64,000 nucleotides of DNA from Candidatus Heimdallarchaeota archaeon (GCA_019057815.1 JAHLWR010000021.1:1-64000), one strand, 5' to 3'; positions 29,497 through 40,093 are shown, numbered from the stretch's first letter. Translations and numbers: made by a program. Notes: a model not told the origin generated them from the sequence alone.

Positions 29497-30999
29497 ATGA
29501 ATATTTCCACTTTAATTGCTAATATTGGAGAAATTGATGCTCCCATTGTTTTAATCGGTGTTTTTGAGGATGAAGAAAATCAGGTTAGCGTTGATGATTC
29601 AGATTCATTTTCAAAACTAATCAAAGAAGTAATAGAACTTGGTGATTTTAGAGGTAAAAAGGGAGATTTCTCAGTTCTTTATACACGAGGAGTCATAAAA
29701 TCCCCTAGAATCATGCTTGTAGGTTTAGGAAAAGAAGATAAACATAATCTTGAGAATATTCGGAAAACTTTGGGTAATGCATCTAGAAAAGTTAGAGATC
29801 TAGGTACTGGAAAACTAGCAGTATGTTTAGACCATTTTATAGTAGAAAAGATGTGTAATGAGAAAGCTACCGAAGCTATTATTCAGGGTATAATTATGGG
29901 TAGTTATCAGAATCTAACTTATCGGACAAAAGATTTGGACAAATATAAGCACTTAGACGAAATTGTGGTGTTTAGTTCGATTACAGAAGAATCTGTACTA
30001 CGAAAAGGAGCTGAGAGTGGAAAAATTATAGCAGAATCTGTAAACTTCTGTAGATCATTAGCTTGGGGTCCTGCTAATTATATAACCCCAACAAAACTTG
30101 CAGAAGAAGCAGAAAGATTATCAAAAGAGCTTGGTGTAAAAACAACCATCTTTGAGCGAGAGGAAGCGAAAAATGTAGGACTTCATAGTTTCATAGCAGT
30201 AGCAAAAGGAACAGATGAACCTCCTAAATTCATCATTATGGAATATGGAGCCAATAAGAAAGACGTCGATACAGTTGCAATAATAGGCAAAGCCATAACA
30301 TTTGATAGTGGTGGAATAAGCATTAAACCTAGTCTAGGTATGGAAAGAATGAAATGTGATATGACTGGTGGAGCTGTTGTTATTGCAGCGATGGAAGCAA
30401 TTGCTAGATTGGATATTAACCTTCATGTGGTCGCCATTGTTCCAGCTACAGATAACATGCCTTCAGGAAAAGCCTACCATCCAGGTGATGTAATTAAAAG
30501 TTATAGTGGTCAGACAATCGAAGTTATTAGTACTGACGCAGAAGGAAGAATGGTTCTTAACGATGCTCTAACTTATGCAGCAAAAAATTATAATCCAAAA
30601 GCAATGTTTGATTTTGCAACTCTTACTGGGGCAATGGTGATAGCTTTAGGTGAGCATGCTATTGGATACTTTGCAAATGATGACAAAGTTGCAGATATAT
30701 TAGAAAAGGCTTCTAATACTAGTGGTGATGCTGTGTGGAGAATGCCCCTCTGGAAAGTTTATGATCAACAACTCAAAAGCAGTGTTGCTGATATGAAACA
30801 TTCTGGTGGAAGACCAGGAGGAGCAATTACTGCAGCAAGATTCCTAAGTAAATTTGTTATGGATGTTCCTTGGGCTCATCTTGATATAGCAGGATTAATG
30901 GAACAGACGAGTGATAAAGGTTACAATCCCAAGGGGAGTAAAGGAGCAGGTGTTAGGCTTATCATAGACGTTCTTAGAAATTGGACAGACATTCAATAA
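29497..30999 (+). CDS. pepA: Leucyl aminopeptidase (M17)
   Basis: ITFDSGGISIKP, STDAEGRMVLNDALTYA and DFATLTGAM motifs. Confidence 0.95.
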   Translation: MNISTLIANIGEIDAPIVLIGVFEDEENQVSVDDSDSFSKLIKEVIELGDFRGKKGDFSVLYTRGVIKSPRIMLVGLGKEDKHNLENIRKTLGNASRKVRDLGTGKLAVCLDHFIVEKMCNEKATEAIIQGIIMGSYQNLTYRTKDLDKYKHLDEIVVFSSITEESVLRKGAESGKIIAESVNFCRSLAWGPANYITPTKLAEEAERLSKELGVKTTIFEREEAKNVGLHSFIAVAKGTDEPPKFIIMEYGANKKDVDTVAIIGKAITFDSGGISIKPSLGMERMKCDMTGGAVVIAAMEAIARLDINLHVVAIVPATDNMPSGKAYHPGDVIKSYSGQTIEVISTDAEGRMVLNDALTYAAKNYNPKAMFDFATLTGAMVIALGEHAIGYFANDDKVADILEKASNTSGDAVWRMPLWKVYDQQLKSSVADMKHSGGRPGGAITAARFLSKFVMDVPWAHLDIAGLMEQTSDKGYNPKGSKGAGVRLIIDVLRNWTDIQ

Positions 31000-31090
31000 A
31001 TCCCTCTCTAAGAACTGCTACAATTTTTTTTTCTTATTCATTTAAGGAGATTTAGAAAATTTTATTAACGACATGTAATTGAGTTTCTGT

Positions 31091-31792
31091 ATGGCATTCT
31101 CATCAAAAGATCCCTTCAAACCCTTTCAAAGCAGCGGAATAACTCTCCTATCCGGTAGATTATTCCTAATTCTTTACTTGGGTATTGTAATGTTAATTTG
31201 GCAACTAAAGGGTATGAATATTGATACTTATCTCATTTTGAGTATGTGTCTTAATCAAATCTTTTTACTAATAATACTAGTAATAACGATAATATTCATC
31301 ACTATTGGATTATCAAGATTATTAAACTCTTCAAATCAAGGAAGTACAATATCAAACCTTAAACTAGGAATTGGTTTGTGTTACGCTATTTCTATTCTTG
31401 CTTTACTACAAATAGTAGGTAATATAATTATACTAAATGCAGAAAAAGAAAATGTTCTGAAAATAACCGCAATAGTTACCGGTGTAATTGCTTTGTTAGT
31501 TATTTTATTCATCTTACTAATAATTATATTGGTTTACATTTTGTTTAAAAACTATACAGAACTTGGGAAATCAAGATTTTTAAAATCTTTTATTCTAGCC
31601 TTTGGAATATTGGAATTCATATCGCTGACTCTAATAACTATACCACAATACTTCCCAGTTACTTTTACAGCTGAGGGTTATTCAATTTTTTACTTCATTT
31701 TTACTTCATTTAGTAGTTGTGCTGGAGTATTAGAAGTCATAACAGCAGTTGCTTTGATTATCTATGCTAGGAAATTAGGTTCTAAAACCTAA
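31091..31792 (+). CDS. Multi-TM hypothetical membrane protein
   Basis: Several TM segments; ATG at 31091 preferred over the TTG at 31079 used in the track. Confidence 0.6.
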   Translation: MAFSSKDPFKPFQSSGITLLSGRLFLILYLGIVMLIWQLKGMNIDTYLILSMCLNQIFLLIILVITIIFITIGLSRLLNSSNQGSTISNLKLGIGLCYAISILALLQIVGNIIILNAEKENVLKITAIVTGVIALLVILFILLIIILVYILFKNYTELGKSRFLKSFILAFGILEFISLTLITIPQYFPVTFTAEGYSIFYFIFTSFSSCAGVLEVITAVALIIYARKLGSKT

Positions 31793-32139
31793 TTTTTCTC
31801 TGATAATCATCTGATGTAAGATAGATAATTGATGTTCTAAGGACTTGGAAATGAAGAATATTCTATCATTCTACTCATACAAGGTTGTTAGTTCTTCAAC
31901 ACTCTTTTTTGGTTGAGGGTATGTAGTGTCCCCATGAAGTCAATTAAGCACTTCCACAGGATTTGTACAAAATTCATGTAATAGCTTCATTGAATTACAC
32001 AAATTTTTTTTTGAATAGAACTTTAATGGTTTATCTCAAAACTGTGTAAAATTAACAAATTGCCTCTTAAAGAGTTAAGAACTAGATAATGTTTTTGCGG
32101 TGTTTATATATAATTACATAGAGAAAAAGAGTGAGGGTT

Positions 32140-32310
32140 ATGAAAATTCTTAATCTTGTAAGATATCTAAAACATAGAAAAAAAGGTTCTCCTATTCTAG
32201 AGGAGATTCTACTCATTGGTATTGCTGTCTTTATTTTCGTAATTATCTTTGGAATAATAGCCAACTTGCTTAATTGGACAGAATCGGGTATAACTGATTT
32301 CTTCTCCTAA
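32140..32310 (+). CDS. Small (56 aa) single-TM pilin-like (Flp/type IV pilin-like) protein
   Basis: ATG at 32140 preceded by gtgaggg: MKILNLVRYLKHRKKGSPILEEILLIGIAVFIFVIIFGIIANLLNWTESGITDFFS*. Basic leader, G-S-P-I-L-E-E then hydrophobic helix. Below the ORF-track cutoff. Confidence 0.6.
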   Translation: MKILNLVRYLKHRKKGSPILEEILLIGIAVFIFVIIFGIIANLLNWTESGITDFFS

Positions 32311-32437
32311 AACGTTTAAACGTGTTGATTAATGAACTACCCCTACCTTAAGGAAGGTGAATTCTGCTATCAACAGTAGAGAACTAACGTAAAACTATCA
32401 GAAGAGGCTTGTAAGCTTGTAGGAAACCTGATTTTTT

Positions 32438-32959
32438 CTAATAATCGTCAGATGCTACTGCTTTGATTCTTTCTATCCCCTTGCATTTTTTCATTAATTC
32501 AACTACATTCTTTGGAACGCTTGATTCCCATTCTTCTCCACTTTTCATTCTTTCTCTAATTTTCTTACCGCTGTAGTGTTCACGATTTATTAATGGTATC
32601 TGCCTGACTTCCTTATTTGATAAATTCTTGAATAATTGTTGTACAAGTGGATTGTTTGTAAAAATAACTTCAAATAACGGGACTAAGTCGATTACGTTCG
32701 CTGGCCAGATTGTATTTCTGTTTATGTCTGGTATTGCCATGATGTAGAATTTGCTAATATCGAAGTTATCACTAACAAGCGTTTTTACCATTTCAACTCT
32801 CTCTCCTCCAGTGAATGGGTTTAATAAAGAGTAAGCTTTTTCTCCACTTCCAATTAAGATAATAATTTCATCGATATCTGGCAAATTTAGTATATATTCA
32901 ATCGCTTTAACATGTCCTTTATGAGGTGGATTGAAGCGACCCAAATACAAAGCTCTCAT
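32438..32959 (-). CDS. nadM: Nicotinamide-nucleotide adenylyltransferase (NadM type)
   Basis: MRALYLGRFNPPHKGHVKAIEYIL with the NMNAT HxGH-type motif; C-terminal SGKKIRERMKSGEEWESSVP. Confidence 0.9.
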   Translation of the reverse strand: MRALYLGRFNPPHKGHVKAIEYILNLPDIDEIIILIGSGEKAYSLLNPFTGGERVEMVKTLVSDNFDISKFYIMAIPDINRNTIWPANVIDLVPLFEVIFTNNPLVQQLFKNLSNKEVRQIPLINREHYSGKKIRERMKSGEEWESSVPKNVVELMKKCKGIERIKAVASDDY

Positions 32960-33204
32960 TCTAAGAAGAGTTAGGATTTACAGATAATAATAGTTTTTGC
33001 TAAATAGATGAAAAATTCAAGATTTTGAATACAATATTGTAAAAAAAGTATCCAGAAGGTGTTTTAGACTGCTCCATTCATATCATCCTTTGAAGCGTTT
33101 CAATTGTTTTTTCTACTGATTAAGAATCTGATAGATTTTGTAAAAAAAATAAATATTAATACTAAACATTCCTTTTCCAATATAATAACAAGTATAGTGA
33201 TTAT

Positions 33205-34020
33205 ATGGATTACTCCAAAGATATTTCCGTTAATAATAATTCAAAAGACTGCTTGCTTATTCTGCATGGTATCGCGGGTACTCCTTATGACAAGAAAGAG
33301 ATGGTTGAAGCATTAAGTGATCTTCCTTTTGATATTTATGTACCATTACTTCCTTATCATGGGGTTAATTACAAGGAACTAACTAAACCTGATAATGCAC
33401 AAGAATTTTATGACTGGGGAAGGGAATTAATAGCTAACAAGCAAAAAGAATACAACCGCGTATTTGTAATAGGTTTTTCCTTTGGAGCAGGTATAATCTT
33501 TCATTACATAACGCATCATTCCCCTTTAGATGCCATGATTCTTTTAGGAACAGGTGGTATCTTTTCCAAAGCTCTTACATTTATTGCATGGCTATCCAAA
33601 TTTATCGGAATTAGATATCTTCGAGTGCCCTATAAAAAAATAAGAGAAAATTCGTTTCTTCCTGAAGAATATTTAGAGTGGAAAGCAGAAAACTTTCCTA
33701 AAATACCCCTAAAGATGCTTTTTAAAGAAATAAGGAAATCAAAAAAAGAAAATTATTTAATAAGGAAGATTTCTTCTCCCTTTTTAATAATAAATGGTTT
33801 AAAAGATCCTATGACAAGTAAACAAGCGATTCCTATTATTCTTGATCAAGCAGTTTCTTTGAAAAAAAGGGGCATATTGGTTCATGGTGTTGGTCACTTT
33901 GTTTTAGAGTCACATCGGAGAAATGAGATTATTTCACTTGTTAAAAAATTCATCAAAGAAATCTATGAAGAGTATGAAAATGGAGAAATAACAAGCGAAA
34001 GATCATTAATAACTATATAG
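33205..34020 (+). CDS. Alpha/beta hydrolase (carboxylesterase/monoacylglycerol-lipase-like), paralogue 1
   Basis: ILHGIAGTPYDKKEM, GFSFGAG nucleophile elbow, INGLKDPMTS, HGVGHFVLES. Confidence 0.88.
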   Translation: MDYSKDISVNNNSKDCLLILHGIAGTPYDKKEMVEALSDLPFDIYVPLLPYHGVNYKELTKPDNAQEFYDWGRELIANKQKEYNRVFVIGFSFGAGIIFHYITHHSPLDAMILLGTGGIFSKALTFIAWLSKFIGIRYLRVPYKKIRENSFLPEEYLEWKAENFPKIPLKMLFKEIRKSKKENYLIRKISSPFLIINGLKDPMTSKQAIPIILDQAVSLKKRGILVHGVGHFVLESHRRNEIISLVKKFIKEIYEEYENGEITSERSLITI

Positions 34021-34104
34021 TTCCTTTTTTCGGAATAATGATACCTTTATTAAAGTAGATTCTTACAGATTTCAACAATAATTTTTCTGTAGGAATTCAA
34101 AATA

Positions 34105-36021
34105 ATGACACTTAAGACCTCTACCTCTACTTCTACTTTAGAAACTCCAGAAAAATCAAAACGTTTTTATTTTCTAAACAAAAGATGGTACTCTAAAAAG
34201 CACAAATATTGGCTTTTAGGTCATATTTTTGTTCACAAAGGTAAAATTGTTATTATCACAGCTTGTTCTCTTGGAGGTATAGTTCTACAGATTTTTATTC
34301 CATTTATATTAGGTGATGTTTTTGAACTATATATCCCATCAAAAGATTTAGAATTAATTATAAGGATGGCTCTATTTATTTTAGGCTTAGGTTTGACAAG
34401 GTTAGTTATTAATTTCATCGCTTCTGCGTTAAACGAAATAATGGCTCAACATGTAGAGATGAAAATCCGGTTAGAATTATATGAGAATTTACAAACAAAA
34501 AGCATGGATTTTCACGATAGTGCAAAGATTGGCGATTTAATGAGCATGGCAACAGCTGATACTCGCATGATTAATGCATCTGTTTCTCCTGGAGTTAGAA
34601 TGATGAGTACAACGTTATTCACTTTAGTAGCCACTTTCATTGCTATGTGGGTATCTTCACCAACGTTATCGCTAGTGTTTCTACTCGCTATGCCCTTTTA
34701 CTTCTACTTCCTTTATAAGTTTGGTAAAAAACTGCTTCCTCTCAGTATTAAACGTCAATCTAGTGTTGCTAAAATGAACGCGGAACTCCAAGAAAATCTT
34801 ACTGGTGTCAGAGTTGTTAGAACTTTCAGTGGTCAAGAAAGGGAGAAAAAGAAATTTAATAAAACCATCAAAGAATTAGAAGAAATTCTTGTAACAAGAG
34901 GTATAGCCTCAGCTTATTATATTCCAAGTTTAATAATAAGCGTAGTAACCGCTTCTATCTTTTTGGGTGCTGCATATCTTATCGAAGCATCAGTTATTGG
35001 ACCAATTTTGTTTAACCTCTTTGGTTGGCAGTTAACAATTCAACCAATTCAGATAGGAGAATTAATTACCTTCTTGACTTTAGCTGGGTTTCTTGGAATG
35101 CCGACGATGTTTTTGAGATGGGTATTAGATATGACTTTATTGGGGTTAGCGGGAGCAGAAAGAATATTTAGAGTGCTTTCAGTGGAGTCTGAGGAAGAGG
35201 GAGGAGAAACTATTTTAGATGATCTTGAAGGCTCAATCGAATTTACCAACGTTTCTTTTTCTTATAAAGAAGATAGTCTTTTTGTTGTTAATGATGTATC
35301 TTTAAAAATAGAGCCTGGAGAAACTATTGCAATTTTAGGACCAACAGGTTGCGGAAAAACCACTTTAAGTAAACTTCTTTTAAGATTATATAATCCTACT
35401 AAAGGTTCAATTTTAGTCGATGGTGTTAATATTCAAGAATGGGACATTACCGCTCTTCGAAGTATAATAGGGGTTATAGAACAAGATACTTTCCTTTTTT
35501 CCACAACAATTGGCTCTAACATTTCTTATGGAAAAGGCGATGCAACAAAAGAAGAGATTATTGAAGCAGCTAAAGCTGCTCAAGCTCATGATTTTATAAT
35601 GAGTTTTGCTGATGGTTACGAAACGATGGTAGGAGAAAGGGGTGTTACTTTATCTGGAGGACAAAAGCAAAGAATTGCTATGGCTAGAGGTTTTATTTTA
35701 AACCCTAAGATATTGATAATGGATGCATCTGCTAGTGCTATAGATGCTCAAACAGAAGCCAAAATACAGAAAGCTATCGAGAAACTCTTGATTGGGAGAA
35801 CAACAATAATCATAACGCATAGGCTTTCTTCACTTAAAACTGCCACAAAAATCGTTTTTATGGATAAAGGGCGTATTTTAAAAGTAGGACATCATGATGA
35901 TCTAATCAGAACCTTCCAACCATATCGAGATATTTTCAAGAGATACACAGAGTTACCACCTTTAGAAGCAGACAATATAACGAGTGAATCTGTTGCAGAG
36001 AATGAAGGAGGTTCTAAATAA
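34105..36021 (+). CDS. ABC exporter half-transporter (TMD-NBD), degenerate catalytic Glu
   Basis: Walker A GPTGCGKTT, signature LSGGQKQR, Walker B ILIMDASASAID (E replaced by A), H-loop IITHRLSS. Confidence 0.93.
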   Translation: MTLKTSTSTSTLETPEKSKRFYFLNKRWYSKKHKYWLLGHIFVHKGKIVIITACSLGGIVLQIFIPFILGDVFELYIPSKDLELIIRMALFILGLGLTRLVINFIASALNEIMAQHVEMKIRLELYENLQTKSMDFHDSAKIGDLMSMATADTRMINASVSPGVRMMSTTLFTLVATFIAMWVSSPTLSLVFLLAMPFYFYFLYKFGKKLLPLSIKRQSSVAKMNAELQENLTGVRVVRTFSGQEREKKKFNKTIKELEEILVTRGIASAYYIPSLIISVVTASIFLGAAYLIEASVIGPILFNLFGWQLTIQPIQIGELITFLTLAGFLGMPTMFLRWVLDMTLLGLAGAERIFRVLSVESEEEGGETILDDLEGSIEFTNVSFSYKEDSLFVVNDVSLKIEPGETIAILGPTGCGKTTLSKLLLRLYNPTKGSILVDGVNIQEWDITALRSIIGVIEQDTFLFSTTIGSNISYGKGDATKEEIIEAAKAAQAHDFIMSFADGYETMVGERGVTLSGGQKQRIAMARGFILNPKILIMDASASAIDAQTEAKIQKAIEKLLIGRTTIIITHRLSSLKTATKIVFMDKGRILKVGHHDDLIRTFQPYRDIFKRYTELPPLEADNITSESVAENEGGSK

Positions 36022-37808
36022 TGTCACATACTTTTGGGCGTGCAGAAAAAGCTTATTATGATAGAGATTATAGCTTTGGGGAAGTAATCAAACGATTATG
36101 GCTTTTTTCTCGATCAGAGAAAAAAATGTTGTTTATACTCCTTCTAGCCTTTGCTTTTAACACTGGTATTAGTATTGGTGTTCCCTTGTTTCTTAGAGTA
36201 GCTATAGATGAAATAGCAAAAACAGTTGGTGTCAATTTTGTAAATGTAAAGCTTTACGGTTGGTTTTATTTTGCCGGTACAATCATTACTTGGATTACAA
36301 TGTATTTAATAATTAGAATAGAATGGACTATCATTTCAAGAACTGTAACAAAACTTCGTAATGATATGTTCATCCAATTGCAAGAACATGATCTTTCATT
36401 CTTCGATAGGAATAAAACAGGAAGAATTATGTCCCGTGTTGTAAACGACACTTGGGAATTGGGCAATTTTATGCTTATTTTTGTAGAGATTACAGTCAAT
36501 TTTCTAAATCTAGTTGTCATGCTAGTTATTATGTTTGCTATTGAGTGGAGATTAACTCTTGGAATTTTAATTATAGCTCCTTTCATTTTCATTGTGATGG
36601 GCGTTATGGGTTATTTCTTGATGAAATTTAGTCGAGAATCACGTTTGACTGTAGCTGCTGTTAATGGAGCGATGCAAGAAAGCATTGCAGGTATAGCTAT
36701 AGCTAAAAACTTTGCTCGAGAAGCAAAAAACAAACAAGAATTTTATGATTTAAATAAAACAAACTTAAGGGCTAATATTAAAAGAAGTCTAACCTTTTCA
36801 ATATTATTTCCGATATTTGATTTTATCGCATCTGCAATTATTTTTATTATTATTTTTCAAGGTGCTAGATATGTTGTGAGTGCTGTAATATCAGTCGGTG
36901 ATCTCTATCTCTTCTACATGTATTCTTTGAATCTCATGGGTCCATTGATAGGTGTTTCACAACAGGTTGCACAGTTTCAGGCTGGTAGAGCATCTGCTGA
37001 AAGGATTTTTTCTATACTAGAAGTCCCGAGTTTAATGATTAGTGGAACAAAAGATCTTGGTGAAATTAAAGGTCAAATAGAATTTAAAGATGTTTTATTT
37101 GGTTATTCAGATGAAAAAACTCTATTTGATGGGATTAACTTGTTCATACCTGCAGGGCAGAATGTAGCAATCGTTGGTCATACTGGATCGGGTAAAACTT
37201 CTCTAATCTCTATTCTTGCTCATTTTTATGAAATTATCAGTGGAGAAATTCTTATCGATGGAAACAATATTCGCGATTTAGACATTGACAAATATAGAAA
37301 GCATTTAGGTATAGTTCTTCAAGATCCCTATCTTTTCTCGGGTAACATTAAAGATAACATTCTCTATGGAAACCCAGAAGCAACAGAAAAGGAATTAGAA
37401 CAAGCTGTAAGCGCTAGTCATGTAACAGATTTTGTAGAATTCTTACCAGAAGGTTTGGAAACCGATGTAGGTGAAAGAGGTTCTAAACTATCCATGGGTC
37501 AAAGACAACTAATTTCTATGTCAAGAGCATTAATAGCTAACCCCCGAATTCTTATCTTGGATGAAGCCACTGCATCCGTAGATGCCTATACTGAAAGTTT
37601 AATTCAAGATGGTTTGGAAGAGTTATTCAAAAATAGAACAAGTATTGTGATAGCACATAGATTGTCTACTGTAATTGGGGCTGATAGAATATTAGTTTTT
37701 GAAGAAGGAAAGATAGTTGGTGATGGAACTCACACTGAATTGATGAAACACAATAAAGCATATCAGGAACTATATAAGACCTACTACGAGTTCCAAGGAG
37801 TGTTTTAA
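36021..37808 (+). CDS. ABC exporter half-transporter (TMD-NBD), degenerate signature motif
   Basis: Walker A GHTGSGKTS, signature LSMGQRQL, Walker B ILILDEATASVD, IAHRLST; start shares its base with the upstream stop. Confidence 0.93.
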   Translation: MSHTFGRAEKAYYDRDYSFGEVIKRLWLFSRSEKKMLFILLLAFAFNTGISIGVPLFLRVAIDEIAKTVGVNFVNVKLYGWFYFAGTIITWITMYLIIRIEWTIISRTVTKLRNDMFIQLQEHDLSFFDRNKTGRIMSRVVNDTWELGNFMLIFVEITVNFLNLVVMLVIMFAIEWRLTLGILIIAPFIFIVMGVMGYFLMKFSRESRLTVAAVNGAMQESIAGIAIAKNFAREAKNKQEFYDLNKTNLRANIKRSLTFSILFPIFDFIASAIIFIIIFQGARYVVSAVISVGDLYLFYMYSLNLMGPLIGVSQQVAQFQAGRASAERIFSILEVPSLMISGTKDLGEIKGQIEFKDVLFGYSDEKTLFDGINLFIPAGQNVAIVGHTGSGKTSLISILAHFYEIISGEILIDGNNIRDLDIDKYRKHLGIVLQDPYLFSGNIKDNILYGNPEATEKELEQAVSASHVTDFVEFLPEGLETDVGERGSKLSMGQRQLISMSRALIANPRILILDEATASVDAYTESLIQDGLEELFKNRTSIVIAHRLSTVIGADRILVFEEGKIVGDGTHTELMKHNKAYQELYKTYYEFQGVF

Positions 37809-37878
37809 TCAAATTTAGATTTCTTCAAGTTCTTCCAATATCCTTAAAGTAGAGAAAATATTGCTTGGGTTTGGTTAT

Positions 37879-38724
37879 ATGGGTAATATTAAGAAAGATC
37901 AAAATAATGTTTTTAGCCGAAATATAGAATATAAAAGTGATTCTTCAACCTGTGTTTTGATTTTTCATGGTTTATCCTCTACGCCTTATGATATGCGAGA
38001 AATGGCTGAAGAAATACATCAATTGGGAGTAAATGTTTTCGTCCCACTTCTACCATACCACGGTATCAATTATCAAGAAATAAATAGAATAGAAGATAGT
38101 GAAGCTGTGTATAGATGGGGATTTGATTTAATTGAATCTATGAAACAAGAATTTGAGAAATTGATAATAATTGGTTTCTCATATGGATCTGGTATCACTC
38201 TTTATTCACAAGGAAAAAAAATGGAAACTGATGGTATTATTTTATTTTCTGTTGGAAGTAAGTTTTCAATTAAAGTGCGCTTTCTTGCTATTTTGGCCAA
38301 ATTATTTGGTTTAAAAAGCATCACTAGAGAACAAAGCGAATATTACACACATGGTGTGTTTTCAGATGAATATATTAATTGGAGAAGAACACATTTTTCC
38401 AAATTTCCCATTTCGCAGCTTGTATTTGCTGTTAAATATGTTCGGAAGCATAATCGTAAGTTAGAAAATATAACAGCACCAATTATGATAATCCATGGCA
38501 CCAAAGATGCAATTACAAGCCTAAAAGCTCCTAAATTTATCATGAAAAGAGTAAAATCAAGAACAAAACTAACTATTTACATACAAGAAGGAAAACACTC
38601 TATCCATCTTTCGAATTACAGATTTAAAATATATGAACATATGAGACAATTCATCACTGAAATTCTAGATGAATCACAATCCTTGGAAACTGAAAGAATT
38701 ATTACAATAAGCTCAATGTTTTAG
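37879..38724 (+). CDS. Alpha/beta hydrolase, paralogue 2
   Basis: IFHGLSSTPYDMREMAEE, GFSYGSG, IHGTKDAITS, QEGKHSIHLS; ATG at 37879 preferred over TTG 37861. Confidence 0.87.
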   Translation: MGNIKKDQNNVFSRNIEYKSDSSTCVLIFHGLSSTPYDMREMAEEIHQLGVNVFVPLLPYHGINYQEINRIEDSEAVYRWGFDLIESMKQEFEKLIIIGFSYGSGITLYSQGKKMETDGIILFSVGSKFSIKVRFLAILAKLFGLKSITREQSEYYTHGVFSDEYINWRRTHFSKFPISQLVFAVKYVRKHNRKLENITAPIMIIHGTKDAITSLKAPKFIMKRVKSRTKLTIYIQEGKHSIHLSNYRFKIYEHMRQFITEILDESQSLETERIITISSMF

Positions 38725-38836
38725 GAAAGATTACACAGTAAAAGAAGGAAAAAGATATTATTAGAATTTCATCAGATTATCCTAATAGAACAAATTTTGT
38801 ATGAAAATAAAAGAAGATTAGAGAGAGCGAAGTATG

Positions 38837-39688
38837 TTATTTAGCTACAAGCGTAGATGAGATTTTCATTTGTTCAACATATTTTTTGAGTATCTCATAA
38901 TCTTCCGGAAGATCCATGTCCATAGCAAAACCCGGGTCTTCAACTAATATTATATCCACTTTACATTTGAATGCTATTTCAACGGCAATTATAGCATCTC
39001 TTACCTTTGCTACTTTGAGCAAGACTTTCAGAATCCTGTACCATGATCTAGGAGCTCGAGCAACGAATCTTAGCATTACAGTAAACGGTCTTTGTTTTCT
39101 TCTATTTGACAAATCTTCGACCATGTCTCCTTGTTCTTCTATAATTCTAGGTCTAATTGCTTGCATCTCTCCTTGAACCAAATTATAATCTCTAAATTTA
39201 GCCGCTTTTTTTGCGTCTGGAAAAGCTAGCTCAACTATTTCTTGTTCAACAGCACCTAGAAGAACATCATGTTTTTCGTATTTTTGTAACTGTGAGTAGA
39301 ATGAGTTAATACCTTGGACATCGATTCCTGGGACATCAGCAGTCACAAAAACTATTTTTTCAGGATATTCACCTTTATTCTTCAAATATTCTAATCCTTC
39401 TTTAGCTTTAACAACAAAATTAGATGCAGTTTCGACAGGAATGAACTCTACATCTCCTTTCAATTCAACGTCCTCTTCTTTTAAACCCACTACATATATT
39501 TTCTCTACAAATTGTGATTTTAATAATTCGTCTAGAACCCATTGAATTATAGGTTTTCCTAACATTGGTAGTAAAATTTTAGATTTGTATTTCTCTTCGG
39601 GATCTAGAACTTCCATAATCTTTCTTCTCTTTACATCACTCCCAGCCATTAAAAAAACAGGATATTTGACTACCATATTAAACCACAA
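38837..39688 (-). CDS. MobA-like NTP transferase domain protein
   Basis: KSKILLPMLGKPIIQWVLDELLKSQFVEKIYVVG and VFVTADVPGI typical of nucleotidyltransferases. Confidence 0.78.
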   Translation of the reverse strand: MWFNMVVKYPVFLMAGSDVKRRKIMEVLDPEEKYKSKILLPMLGKPIIQWVLDELLKSQFVEKIYVVGLKEEDVELKGDVEFIPVETASNFVVKAKEGLEYLKNKGEYPEKIVFVTADVPGIDVQGINSFYSQLQKYEKHDVLLGAVEQEIVELAFPDAKKAAKFRDYNLVQGEMQAIRPRIIEEQGDMVEDLSNRRKQRPFTVMLRFVARAPRSWYRILKVLLKVAKVRDAIIAVEIAFKCKVDIILVEDPGFAMDMDLPEDYEILKKYVEQMKISSTLVAK

Positions 39689-39724
39689 TTTCCTTTTTTA
39701 TAGATAAAACTATCTGTTGACTTT

Positions 39725-39817
39725 CAGATTTAAAAAATACAAATAAATTAAACAATTTATCACTGAAATTCTAGATGAATCACAATCCTTGGAAACTGAA
39801 AGCATTATTACAATAAG
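39725..39817 (+). pseudogene. Duplicated remnant of the 3' end of alpha/beta hydrolase paralogue 2
   Basis: Ungapped match to 38619-38711; the distal 66 nt (39752-39817 vs 38646-38711) differ at only 2 positions by eye. Confidence 0.85.
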
Positions 39818-40093
39818 ATGAATGAAGCTCACTTTTACAAATAAGTACTAAAGCCATGTCCTTTTTAGGGCATGTACTAGTGTGGACAAATCACAACGGA
39901 AAAGGAAAGAAACAAGAGATATAAAACTTTAAGAAGCGGTTTAATACTTAAATTTCTTCTAAGTTTTTTTAATTAAGGATTCAGTCAGTCAAATGTTTTT
40001 TTTAAATTAAAGGGTAAGGATTAAAGAGATTAAGCTAATACTTAGAAAACTTCAAAAGGTTAGATTAGTTATATAATAACTTGATACATACAC

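Noticed and set aside
31785-31822. Similarity between 31785-31822 and the nadM 3' end (32424-32461)
   Set aside because: About 33 nt of imperfect, AT-rich similarity; not convincing as a duplication without an alignment score.
32082-32264. Track ORF 60 aa, minus
   Set aside because: Antisense to the pilin-like small protein, which has a better start, topology and ribosome-binding context.
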